DNA of 64,000 nt from Natronomonas halophila (lineage in GTDB: Archaea; Halobacteriota; Halobacteria; Halobacteriales; Haloarculaceae): positions 124,001-188,000 of the forward strand of contig NZ_CP058334.1 of NCBI RefSeq assembly GCF_013391085.1, given 5' to 3'. A program made the position numbers and the translations under genes. Of this stretch, positions 8,537-16,009 are shown one piece after another (the first letter of the stretch is position 1; every line of letters begins with the position of its first letter). The notes under the pieces were generated by a model, which saw nothing but the letters and a program-made list of their open reading frames with translations, was not told the DNA's origin and did not search any database.

Positions 8537-9810
8537 GCGCCCACCTCCGCCAGCAGGTCACGGGCGCGTGACTCGGGGTCGTCGTCGCTCTCGGCGAACT
8601 CCTCGGCGTCGAGGTTCGCACCGTATTCGTCGACCGACAGCGCGCCGCGAACGCGGTACTCGCCGCCGACCAGTTGCTCGCTGATGTCATCGGCGACGAC
8701 TTCGCGGTCCATCGCATCGCGGGCGTGTTCCAGCGCTTCTTCGAGGGTGCCGCCGTAGATTTCCTCAGTCAACTCGCGGCCGAGGACGACGGTGACGGTG
8801 TCGGTGCCGTCATCGAGGATGGCCTTCACGCGCATGTCGTCCTCGGGGTCGACCTCGCCGTGGCTCCGACACTGGTCGTTCTGGACGACGCGGCCGCAGT
8901 CCGGACAGCGCTGGATGAGGCCGGAGCCGTCGCGGACGTCGATGACGTTGCCGACCAGTTCCACGTCGAAGACGCCGCCCGCGCCGACGGCCTCGCCGAT
9001 GGTCATCCGGGTCGCCGAATCGCTGACTGCGACCTCGGAGGTCGGTTCGACCGTCGAGAACTCCGTGACGTTCACGGAGGGGACACCCCGGTACTCGCGG
9101 ATGTAGACGTCCTCAAGCCGGACCGACTCGCCTTCGGCGATTTCGTCGTGGGGGTCCCAGTCAGTAAACGGGAGGCGGGCGGTCGAATCGCCCAGCACGC
9201 CGCTGAGGATTTCGGTCTCGCCGTCGCGGCCGTCGATGGTCTTGGATTCGACTTCGACGGCTTTCACTTCCAGCGTTCGGCCGCGGTCACCGGGTTCGAG
9301 GTCGATGAGGTCGCGTTCCCCGCCGATGTCGTAGGGGACTTCCAGCGGTTCGTCCCGCAGGGTGACCGTCGTCGATTCACCGAGGTTGAGTTCGGGGTCG
9401 CCCTCCCACTCGCGGACGCCGGCGTTGCCCGCGGTGATGGTGTCGCCGGGCGACAGCGAGAAATCGGTCCAGGCGGTGTAGGAGATGCGGCCGGTCTTGT
9501 CGGCCAACTCCCCCTCGAAGATGGTCTGGTCTTCGCCCTCGTAGCGAATCGAGCGCTTGCCGACCGTCAGCACGCGCGCGGTGACGGTGACGTTACCCAT
9601 GTCGGGTTCGATGTCGTCGATGTCGGTTTCGGGCGGTTCGTCACTGCCGCCACCACCGCCGCCGCCGTCGCCGTACTTCCGGCGCAGGCTCTGTTTCGCC
9701 TCGTCCATCGGCACCGAATACGAGACGAGCTTCTCCAAGTCCTCTTTGACCTCCGCTTTGTCTACGCCGAGGCTGGAGGCGAGTTCCTCGGCAGCATCGT
9801 CTAAGCTCAT
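8533..9810 (-). CDS. rpa1: Replication protein A, single-stranded DNA-binding protein with zinc finger
   Basis: A 425-residue archaeal RPA that coats single-stranded DNA in replication and repair. After a helical N-terminus and a Gly-rich linker (residues 48-55), three OB-fold segments follow: about 70-155, 175-265 and 285-400. The third holds a CPDCG...CRSHG zinc finger near 300-317. It heads the operon with its associated protein and phosphoesterase; the downstream ATG overlaps its stop. The order rpa1-rpap-phosphoesterase matches the rpa1 operon described in Haloferax volcanii, which supports the naming. Confidence 0.94.
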   Translation of the reverse strand: MSLDDAAEELASSLGVDKAEVKEDLEKLVSYSVPMDEAKQSLRRKYGDGGGGGGGSDEPPETDIDDIEPDMGNVTVTARVLTVGKRSIRYEGEDQTIFEGELADKTGRISYTAWTDFSLSPGDTITAGNAGVREWEGDPELNLGESTTVTLRDEPLEVPYDIGGERDLIDLEPGDRGRTLEVKAVEVESKTIDGRDGETEILSGVLGDSTARLPFTDWDPHDEIAEGESVRLEDVYIREYRGVPSVNVTEFSTVEPTSEVAVSDSATRMTIGEAVGAGGVFDVELVGNVIDVRDGSGLIQRCPDCGRVVQNDQCRSHGEVDPEDDMRVKAILDDGTDTVTVVLGRELTEEIYGGTLEEALEHARDAMDREVVADDISEQLVGGEYRVRGALSVDEYGANLDAEEFAESDDDPESRARDLLAEVGA

Positions 9811-9884
9811 CGAACGGACGTTGGTCAGGGGGCCCCAAAAGCGTTCGCGCCGAGCGCTGTAGCTACGGGTCTTGTCATCTAATC

Positions 9885-9912
9885 GGCCAGTGTATTTGAG
9901 TAATTACTGGCC
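9885..9912. promoter_or_regulatory. Inverted repeat in the rpa1/CBS divergent promoter region
   Basis: GGCCAGT, 14 nt, ACTGGCC: perfect 7-bp arms around an A/T-rich spacer (GTATTTGAGTAATT). It lies between rpa1 (starting at 9810, minus strand) and the CBS gene (9978, plus strand), 75 bp or more from rpa1 and about 65 bp from the CBS start. It could be a regulator site. Confidence 0.35.
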
Positions 9913-9932
9913 TCGATCTTCGCGATTGTCTT

Positions 9933-9948
9933 GCATTATTGATAATGC
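9933..9948. promoter_or_regulatory. 16-bp perfect palindrome upstream of the CBS-domain gene
   Basis: GCATTATTGATAATGC, 7-bp perfect arms with a TG centre, directly followed by TTAACA, a possible TATA-like box about 27 bp before the ATG at 9978. It therefore overlaps the BRE/TATA region of the CBS promoter. Being A/T-rich in GC-rich DNA, it is unlikely to be a chance product and is a good operator candidate. Confidence 0.5.
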
Positions 9949-9977
9949 TTAACACCCGGCAACACCGAGAGGGTAGT

Positions 9978-10382
9978 ATGATGGACGATATCTTCGTCGC
10001 CCGACTGATGACTTCGGACCTGCAAACCGTTTCTCCCGACACACTCGTCGAGGACGCAGCCCAGTTGATGATCGACAGCGGCATCGGTTCCGTGCTCGTC
10101 GTCGACGAGGACAACGGACTGCGAGGCATCCTCACCTCGACGGACTTCGTTCATATCGTCAGCGAACGGAAGCCGAAAGACCAGACGCCGGTCTCGAAGT
10201 ACATGAGCACCGACGTCGTCACGACCACCGCACAGACGCCCATCGAGGAGGCCGCCGACCTGATGCTCGAACAGGGGGTCCACCACCTGCCCGTCGTCGA
10301 CGACACCGAGGGAGTCATCGGCATCATCACGACGACGGACCTCACCACCTACGTCGCCGGCCTCCAGACACAGACCGCCTGA
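9978..10382 (+). CDS. Two-CBS-domain protein
   Basis: A 134-residue stand-alone pair of CBS domains (about residues 8-60 and 73-130), a module that senses adenine nucleotides and often controls partner proteins. Typical features are LMTSDLQTVSPDTLVEDAAQLM, VVDEDNGLRGILTSTDF and the second copy VVDDTEGVIGIITTTDLT. The ATG at 9978 is preferred because a palindrome and TATA-like box stand 27-45 bp upstream; an in-frame upstream start at 9939 would lie inside the promoter. The partner is not evident from the neighbours. Confidence 0.88.
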   Translation: MMDDIFVARLMTSDLQTVSPDTLVEDAAQLMIDSGIGSVLVVDEDNGLRGILTSTDFVHIVSERKPKDQTPVSKYMSTDVVTTTAQTPIEEAADLMLEQGVHHLPVVDDTEGVIGIITTTDLTTYVAGLQTQTA

Positions 10383-10484
10383 ATCCGGCGTTTTAAAGGT
10401 GAACCCTCAGGTGCCTGTCGAACGTCAGACGCCTGCCCGACGAGGCTTTTTGTAGTTCTGTAGTGAAGGGTTCAGTCCCTGACA

Positions 10485-10787
10485 ATGTCGCCATCCGCGA
10501 GTGACCCCGAAGACGTGCCGATAGAGGTCAGTCTCGCTGCCGAGGAGACGGAGAACCCGCCCGTCGAGTCCGACACCCGTATCGATATCCTCGTCGAGAA
10601 GGAGGCCTATCCGACGGCCCGACTCGACGACGGCCGGTACGTCGCCTGGTGGTTCACGACCGATTGCCCGCCCGCGGACGACCCCGTAACCAGCGAGTGG
10701 GTCACGGCGCCGACCCGGTTCCTCGCGGCGGGTACGCTCCACGAACTCTGGGAGAACCCCGGCGTGATGGAGTCCCTCGACGCTTAA
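10485..10787 (+). CDS. Conserved-looking haloarchaeal small protein, unknown function
   Basis: A 100-residue acidic protein that I do not recognise as a named family. It has an N-terminal disordered segment (SPSASDPEDVPIEVSLAAEE), a DTRIDILVEKEAYPTARLDDGRYVAWWF core, and a helical end (RFLAAGTLHELWENPGVMESL). No metal motif or membrane segment is present. Its stop abuts the convergent AlaX stop with no base between. A short T-rich tract at 10447-10452 ahead of it may end the CBS transcript. Confidence 0.7.
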   Translation: MSPSASDPEDVPIEVSLAAEETENPPVESDTRIDILVEKEAYPTARLDDGRYVAWWFTTDCPPADDPVTSEWVTAPTRFLAAGTLHELWENPGVMESLDA

Positions 10788-11507
10788 TCAGGCGAGTTCG
10801 AACTCGATGCGGTGGACGTCGGCGCCTTTCGAGGTGTGGTCGATAATATCCACGCGCCCGATTTCGTCCAGTCGCTCGACGTGAGTACCGCCGCACGGAC
10901 ACATATCGAAGTCCTCGATTTCGACGACGCGAAGCGGGTCGACCGACTCCGGGATGAGGTCCAGAAGTGCCCGCCCTTCCGTGACGTTCTCCTCGACCTG
11001 TTCGCGCGGGCGGTTCTCCTTGGTAACCGAGTGGCCGCGGTCGATGACCTCGTTGGTCCGTTCCTCGATGAAGGCGATGTCCTCCTCGTCGAAGTTCGCT
11101 GGTTCGAAGTCGATGCGCGAGCGGTCCTCGTAGACCTGATTGCCCGCGGTCTCCGCGCCGTATTCGTCGAGGACGACCCGCGAGAGGACGTGCTGGGCGG
11201 TGTGCATCCGGGTCAGTTTCGCGCGGCGCTCGGCGTCGATTTCGGCATCGACGGTCGTCCCCTCCTTCGGGAGGTCGCCATCCAGCGATTCGATGCGGTG
11301 GCGAACGTCGCCGTGGTTCTTCCGGACGTCACCGATGTCGGCCCGACCACTGTCCCATTCGATGGTGCCGTGGTCCGCCGGTTGGCCGCCACCTTCGGGA
11401 TAGAAGTACGTGCCGTCGAGAACGATATACTCCGGCGTCGCTTCCGTCACCGTGGCCGTAAATTCGGTCACATGGTCGTCGTTCGGTAGATACAGCAGGT
11501 CGGTCAT
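10788..11507 (-). CDS. alaX: Alanyl-tRNA editing protein AlaX
   Basis: A 239-residue free-standing editing enzyme that hydrolyses mischarged Ser- or Gly-tRNA(Ala). It has the TYFYPEGGGQPADHG element of the second-additional/editing domain, the zinc-binding HTAQH motif near residue 107-111 and a second site CPCGGTH near 208-214. It lacks the synthetase catalytic and tRNA-recognition parts, so it is an AlaX type rather than a truncated AlaRS. The ATG at 11507 (MTDLLYLP) is chosen; a longer frame from 11534 adds nine non-conserved residues. Confidence 0.9.
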   Translation of the reverse strand: MTDLLYLPNDDHVTEFTATVTEATPEYIVLDGTYFYPEGGGQPADHGTIEWDSGRADIGDVRKNHGDVRHRIESLDGDLPKEGTTVDAEIDAERRAKLTRMHTAQHVLSRVVLDEYGAETAGNQVYEDRSRIDFEPANFDEEDIAFIEERTNEVIDRGHSVTKENRPREQVEENVTEGRALLDLIPESVDPLRVVEIEDFDMCPCGGTHVERLDEIGRVDIIDHTSKGADVHRIEFELA

Positions 11508-11644
11508 GCGCGGGCGTTGAACCTGCAAGCGCAAGAAGCGGTCGGTCCAACTCGGGCGAGCGTACGACGCCTCCCCACCGCATCAAGGTCTGTTGGCACT
11601 TGACAGGGGCGTTTTATGTGGTTTCATGCCCAACGAATAATCGT

Positions 11645-12154
11645 ATGCGAGAACTCAGCCGACGGCGATTCGTTCAGGCTACCGGCGCAACGGTTGCGGT
11701 TGGTGCGGTTGCCGGTTGTACCGGCGACAGCGGCAACGGGAACGGCAACGGGAACGGGAACGGTGACACGCCGACGCCCGGTGGCAACGGTGGCGACGTG
11801 CCGCAGGAAATCGCCGACCACCTCGACGGTGCGAACCTCTACGAGGGCTCCGTCGAGGACCTCACCGGTCAGGACGAGGTAACCGTGAACGTCGGCGCTG
11901 GCGACGGGCTGGCCTTCGACCCGCCGGCGATTCGCATCTCCTCGAGTACGACCGTCGTCTGGGAGTGGACCGGCGCGGGCGGCAGCCACAACGTCGCCTC
12001 CGTCGAAGGCTCCGAAAGCGACTTCACTAGCGACTACTCCAACGAAGAGGGATACACCTTCGAACAGTCCTTCGACAACACCGGCATCCAACTCTACGTC
12101 TGTGAACCCCACCAGACCCAGGGCATGAAAGGCGCCATCGAAGTCGTCGAATAA
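11645..12154 (+). CDS. Halocyanin-type blue copper lipoprotein
   Basis: A 169-residue secreted electron carrier. A Tat signal (RRRF at 6-9) leads to a lipobox ending AGC with lipidated C25, followed by a low-complexity Gly-Asn tract (residues 30-40). The cupredoxin domain follows, with apparent type 1 copper ligands H115, C153, H156 and M161. It would sit on the outer face of the membrane and shuttle electrons in the respiratory chain. A T-rich box near 11612-11618 lies about 30 bp before the ATG. It is divergent from alaX. Confidence 0.92.
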   Translation: MRELSRRRFVQATGATVAVGAVAGCTGDSGNGNGNGNGNGDTPTPGGNGGDVPQEIADHLDGANLYEGSVEDLTGQDEVTVNVGAGDGLAFDPPAIRISSSTTVVWEWTGAGGSHNVASVEGSESDFTSDYSNEEGYTFEQSFDNTGIQLYVCEPHQTQGMKGAIEVVE

Positions 12155-12209
12155 TCGGACTAATCGGACTGCCGGCTTTCTTTTATACGTCGACCGCCTA
12201 GCCGTGGCC

Positions 12210-12797
12210 GTGAAACGAGTGACGGACCGGGTGTCGAACCCCTTCGGCATGCGAGCGCCCGGCGAACCGGCCGTCCACGGGTACGGCGACGCGAACGCTG
12301 ATTTCCACGTCATCGGCGCCGATGCTGACACTCACGGCGGCGCCGACACCGGCGTTCCCTTCACGGACTCGACTGCCGGCAAGCGTCTGCAACGCGTCCT
12401 CCATTCGGTTGGCTTCGCGGCCGAACCGTACAGCGACGGCCCCGAGTTGACGAACTGCTACCTCTCCTATCTTCACCTCTCGCCCGGCGACCCCGCCGAC
12501 CTCGAACGGTATCTCGACGCGGAACTCCGGGCCCTGAACGCCCACATCCTCCTGCCGGTCGGCGACGCTCCGCTGTCGTACGTTCTGGAGGAGTTCACGA
12601 CCCAGGCGCGGAAACTCCCGCACGACGCCGACCGTCTCCACGCCAGCGAGGTCCGGGGCCGGGGCTTTCTGGTCGTCCCCGTCCGGGAGCCTGCCGACTG
12701 GGAACCGGGCGACGAGGAGGCCCTTATCGACCGATTGGCGGCGCTGCTCGATAGCGACTATCGACAGACGAAAGGCGTGGCGACGACGGTCGGCTAA
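12210..12797 (+). CDS. Uracil-DNA glycosylase superfamily protein
   Basis: A 195-residue protein matching the haloarchaeal UDG-superfamily pattern: SNPFGM near the start, YGDANADFHVIGADADTHGGADTGVPF where the uracil pocket and catalytic loop lie, then LTNCYLSYLHL, HILLPVGDAPLSYVLEEF and EVRGRGFLVVPV. Such enzymes remove uracil from DNA, but activity here is inferred. A TTTATAC box at 12182-12188 lies 25 bp before the GTG at 12210, so that start is chosen over the GTG at 12204. There are no iron-sulfur cysteines as in family 4 UDGs. Confidence 0.72.
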   Translation: MKRVTDRVSNPFGMRAPGEPAVHGYGDANADFHVIGADADTHGGADTGVPFTDSTAGKRLQRVLHSVGFAAEPYSDGPELTNCYLSYLHLSPGDPADLERYLDAELRALNAHILLPVGDAPLSYVLEEFTTQARKLPHDADRLHASEVRGRGFLVVPVREPADWEPGDEEALIDRLAALLDSDYRQTKGVATTVG

Positions 12798-12814
12798 GGA
12801 GAGCGTCCCTGCGA

Positions 12815-13456
12815 TTACGCCCACTCGATGCGGAAGACTTCGGTATCGATTTGCTGGGATTCCTCGGTGTGGTGTTCGAACTGGCGCGGAATCTCGAACT
12901 CCGCGGCGAAAGCGTGGGTCACCTCGCCACCGTTGTCATCGGCGAAGGCTTCGACGAACTCCTGGCTGCCGGCGTTGTGGACGGAGTAGGAGACGGCCGC
13001 GACGTTGGCGGCGGTTTCGAGGAAAGCGCGATCGGCGCCCTCGCTGCCGGTCTGGGCGCCGAACGGCGGGTTCATGAGAACGGTCACTTCTTCATCGGGA
13101 CACAGCGGCGCCCGCGTCGCGTCGGCCCGGAGCCACGCGACGTTGGTCATCGCGCCAACCCGGGTTTCGTTCTCGCAGGCGGTCGACAGCGGCGCCGGGT
13201 CGATATCGACGCCGAGAACGCGCTTCGGCCCGCGGAGGGCCGCCCCGAGTGCGAGCATCCCCGTCCCACAGCCGAGGTCGGCCACGGTCCGGTCTTCGAT
13301 GTCGTCCTGCAGGTCCGCGACGTGGACGATGTGAGCCGCCAAATCGGGCGGCGTGTGGTACTGCTCCAGCGGCGCGCGTGGGTCCTCGAACCCCGCGACG
13401 ACTGCCAACTCCTGTGCCAACCGTCGGCGCGTCGCGCCCGCCTTCCCGTCTGTCAT
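12815..13456 (-). CDS. METTL5-like archaeal N6-adenine methyltransferase (COG2263)
   Basis: A 213-residue Rossmann-fold methyltransferase. The SAM motif is DLGCGTGMLALGAA near residue 65-78, followed by GVDIDPAPL, and the catalytic NPPFG motif near 130 is the signature of base N-methylation on RNA or DNA. Archaeal and human METTL5 relatives modify an adenine in small-subunit rRNA; the target here is inferred from the family. A TATA-like CTATAAGAAT (minus strand, about 13477-13486) lies about 26 bp upstream of the ATG at 13456, supporting this start. Confidence 0.85.
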   Translation of the reverse strand: MTDGKAGATRRRLAQELAVVAGFEDPRAPLEQYHTPPDLAAHIVHVADLQDDIEDRTVADLGCGTGMLALGAALRGPKRVLGVDIDPAPLSTACENETRVGAMTNVAWLRADATRAPLCPDEEVTVLMNPPFGAQTGSEGADRAFLETAANVAAVSYSVHNAGSQEFVEAFADDNGGEVTHAFAAEFEIPRQFEHHTEESQQIDTEVFRIEWA

Positions 13457-13578
13457 GTCCCGCAATACTTACCAGAAATTCTTATAGGTTTGTGTATGTC
13501 TGTTGTTAATATCCCGGGGCGGGTCGGCCGACCGAGCCACGCGATAGTTTCTTTCTACCCCGTGTGTAACGACCAGTC

Positions 13579-13977
13579 ATGGAGTGTCCCCGGTGCGGGG
13601 AGGACTTAGAGCGGTACGCCCTGCAGGGCCGGGAGGCGTTCGGCTGCAACGCCTGTGGCTACATCGGCGTCCCCGTCGAACACCGCGGGGAGTACGACCC
13701 GCCGGAATCGTGGGACGAGGCCATCTCCCGGTTCCACAACGTCGACCGCGTCGAATCGGTCACCATCGAGACGGCAGAGGACGACCCGACGCCGGAGTTC
13801 ATCGACGAGGAGGGCGACACACTGGAACCCGCATTCATCCGCGTCGACGCCGGCAACGGGACCAACGGGGCACCCGACGCCGAGTTCGCGTGTGCAGTCT
13901 GCGGCGAGACGTTCGACTCGCGGGCGGCGTTGGATGGCCACAGCGCCGTACACACGGACGAAGAAAACGAGGCGTAA
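13579..13977 (+). CDS. Zinc-ribbon plus C2H2 zinc-finger protein
   Basis: A 132-residue protein with two different zinc modules. Residues 3-26 form a zinc ribbon (CPRCG ... CNACG) and residues about 104-125 form a classical C2H2 finger (CAVCG, 12 residues, H-x3-H). The middle (about 35-100) is acidic with no clear fold. It could bind nucleic acid or a protein partner. It is convergent with salactin, 9 bp apart. Molecular role unknown. Confidence 0.82.
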   Translation: MECPRCGEDLERYALQGREAFGCNACGYIGVPVEHRGEYDPPESWDEAISRFHNVDRVESVTIETAEDDPTPEFIDEEGDTLEPAFIRVDAGNGTNGAPDAEFACAVCGETFDSRAALDGHSAVHTDEENEA

Positions 13978-13986
13978 GGAAACGAG

Positions 13987-15012
13987 TTAGTCTTCGGCCT
14001 CGGCGGCCTCGGCTTCTTCCTCGTCGCCACCGCCGCCTTCCTCGGTTCGGGAGGCCACCAGCGCGCCACGGGCGACGCTGTAGAGCGGTTCGTCGGCCTT
14101 CCGGACGTCGCTGATGGAGAAGGGGATGTTGGCCTTCTCGAGGCGTTCCTCGAAGAGTTTCTCGAAGCCGGGCGGGCTCGCGGTACCGCCGGTGACGACG
14201 ACGGGTACGTCGAGGCCCTCCTCGACGTCTTCCTCGTTGACCTCCTGGGCGACGTTCTCGATGACGTAATCGAGCAGGTTGTCGTAATAAATGGACAGCG
14301 CGCCCTCGACACCGCCGGCGTCGGTCGTGAAGTCCAGTCGGAAGTCGTCCTCCTTGATGGAGGTGACCTTGTCGATTTTCTCGCCGGTCGCGGTGGCGGT
14401 CTGTTCGTCGACCCAGTCGCCGCCGCGGGCCACGGAGAAGGTCATCACGGGGACCGCGTAGTAGGACAGACAGACGTTGGTCATCCCGGCGCCGAAGGAA
14501 ATGCCCAGTCCCGTGAAGTTCGAGTCGGCCAACTCGGAGTAGATGACGGCCATGCCCTCGTTGATGGGTTCGGGGTCATAGCCCATATCGGCGAGGAACG
14601 ATTCGAGGGTCTTCTGGTGGTACAGCGTCGAGAGGTCCGAGTCGATGGGGTCGGCGGGCGTCGAGAAGTGAATCCGCTCGTTGGGGCGGTCGGGTTCGCC
14701 GACCACCTGCTCGATGATGAGCTTGATCATCGGGATGGCCGACTGCTCCTCCGAAGAGAGGATACCGTGTTTCATCGGCCGGCGGGTTTCCTCGTTGAAG
14801 ATGTTCGCGAAGTTCAGCGCGTCGTCGCCGACCACGTACACCTTGTCGTCCTTACGGATGTGGAGGACGTCCGACCGGGAGAGCATCCGCTCGGCCATGT
14901 CGCTGTATTCGATCTCGACAAAGGAGTTCCGCTGTGATACGAAGACGGTCTCGTTTCCTTCCTGCTGTGCCGAGACGATGTTCATCGTCCCGACGTCAAT
15001 GCCGCGTGCCAT
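13987..15012 (-). CDS. Salactin-like haloarchaeal actin homologue
   Basis: A 341-residue member of the actin/MreB/ParM ATPase superfamily closest in features to salactin, a dynamically unstable filament protein described in Halobacterium. The phosphate-1 loop is [12 protein letters not shown] at residues 4-15, a second phosphate loop is [13 protein letters not shown] near 165, and an adenosine-type [11 protein letters not shown] lies near 290. The C-terminus is a disordered acidic tail ([16 protein letters not shown]). A TTTATTAG box about 28 bp upstream suggests its own promoter. The membrane-protein gene immediately upstream on the same strand (95 bp away) is a possible partner. Confidence 0.85.
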   Translation of the reverse strand: MARGIDVGTMNIVSAQQEGNETVFVSQRNSFVEIEYSDMAERMLSRSDVLHIRKDDKVYVVGDDALNFANIFNEETRRPMKHGILSSEEQSAIPMIKLIIEQVVGEPDRPNERIHFSTPADPIDSDLSTLYHQKTLESFLADMGYDPEPINEGMAVIYSELADSNFTGLGISFGAGMTNVCLSYYAVPVMTFSVARGGDWVDEQTATATGEKIDKVTSIKEDDFRLDFTTDAGGVEGALSIYYDNLLDYVIENVAQEVNEEDVEEGLDVPVVVTGGTASPPGFEKLFEERLEKANIPFSISDVRKADEPLYSVARGALVASRTEEGGGGDEEEAEAAEAED

Positions 15013-15106
15013 GGAGGAAGGGGCGGTGGGTCGCTAATAAAGATACCTGCCAGTTCATACCATGCGTCTCGGGCACGGTTGTCGAAAATAGGGAGGAAAA
15101 GAACCG

Positions 15107-15985
15107 TTAGCCGCCGAGACGCTGCTTCAGACGTTCCCAGACGCCGTCGGGTTCGGCCTCGGCCTCCTTGCGCTGCTGCTCGCGGAGTTCCTGCAAGGCC
15201 GCCGCCTGGTCGTCGACGCTGTCACTCGTGTCGGTGCGGTTCTCGCCGCCTTTCAGGCCCTGTAGTGCGGAGAGTTGCTCGTCGACGCTTTTCGAGCGGT
15301 GGACGTTCGCCGAAGACTGGTCGAGGTTTTCGCCGTCCAGTTCGGCGTCGGGGGTGATGTTCAGCCGCTCGGTTTCGACCTTCTCGACGCCGCCCCAGTT
15401 GATTTCGGTGTTCGACATGGCCTCGTCGATGTCCTGCTGGACCTGCTCGTCGGTGACGTCGGGACCGGCGTCGGTTTCGGCCTCCTCGGCAGCGGTTCCG
15501 GGGCCGCCGCTGACTCGCTCGATGTGGTAACTGACGAGGGCGGCGCCCGTCGAGGCGAGGACGCTCACGACGCCGACCGCATAGATGGTGACGCCGCGGA
15601 GGCTGTAGTCGGCGCCGGCGTTCCAGTTGCTCGGATAGACGGAGACGAAGAAGGCGATAGCGGCGATGGTGACCACGAGGCCGACAGCGGCCACGTACAG
15701 CGCTCGGCGGTCGGCGGGCAACAGTACGACGACCGAAAACAGCACCAGCGGCAGGCCGAAGGCCCCGCCCGCGAAAGCGATTTCGCGGAGCCAGAACACC
15801 TCGCCCGCAAGGGCGGTTCGCTCGATGCCGAAAAGCAGCAATCCGATCAAGCCGAGGCCAAGGCCGCCGAAGAAGAGCGCGAAGCCGAGGTAAACGTCCG
15901 TACGCCGGTCCGGTTCCCCGATGTAGTTCCGATAGAGTGCGACGAGTCGGTCCTCGCCCGACCCGTCCGTGTCGGCGGTCGTCAT
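15107..15985 (-). CDS. Four-helix membrane protein with cytoplasmic tail (DUF7139-like), upstream of salactin
   Basis: A 292-residue protein with four membrane helices (about residues 31-53, 66-90, 96-117 and 131-154) and a 135-residue acidic tail. The tail carries two copies of a short motif, SVDEQLSALQGL at 233-244 and SVDDQAAALQEL at 256-267, and ends in an amphipathic helix (VWERLKQRL). The ATG at 15985 is chosen over a GTG at 15991 because GAGGGTG (15989-15995) forms a Shine-Dalgarno-like site. I believe this corresponds to the haloarchaeal DUF7139 type, but the label is tentative. Function unknown; a salactin anchor is an inference. Confidence 0.75.
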   Translation of the reverse strand: MTTADTDGSGEDRLVALYRNYIGEPDRRTDVYLGFALFFGGLGLGLIGLLLFGIERTALAGEVFWLREIAFAGGAFGLPLVLFSVVVLLPADRRALYVAAVGLVVTIAAIAFFVSVYPSNWNAGADYSLRGVTIYAVGVVSVLASTGAALVSYHIERVSGGPGTAAEEAETDAGPDVTDEQVQQDIDEAMSNTEINWGGVEKVETERLNITPDAELDGENLDQSSANVHRSKSVDEQLSALQGLKGGENRTDTSDSVDDQAAALQELREQQRKEAEAEPDGVWERLKQRLGG

Positions 15986-15988
15986 TGG

Positions 15989-15995
15989 CACCCTC
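15989..15995 (-). promoter_or_regulatory. Shine-Dalgarno-like site deciding the start at 15985
   Basis: Minus strand GAGGGTG, 3 nt before the ATG at 15985. It covers the alternative GTG codon, so that codon is unlikely to be the start. Its presence suggests internal translation within a transcript coming from the upstream lipoprotein gene, 24 bp away. Confidence 0.5.
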
Positions 15996-16009
15996 TTTCG
16001 AGCGGTGGC

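Noticed and set aside
13522-13533. Palindrome GGTCGGCCGACC between the METTL5-like and zinc-finger genes
   Set aside because: Purely GC-rich short palindromes are frequent in this DNA and this one is not at a core-promoter position.
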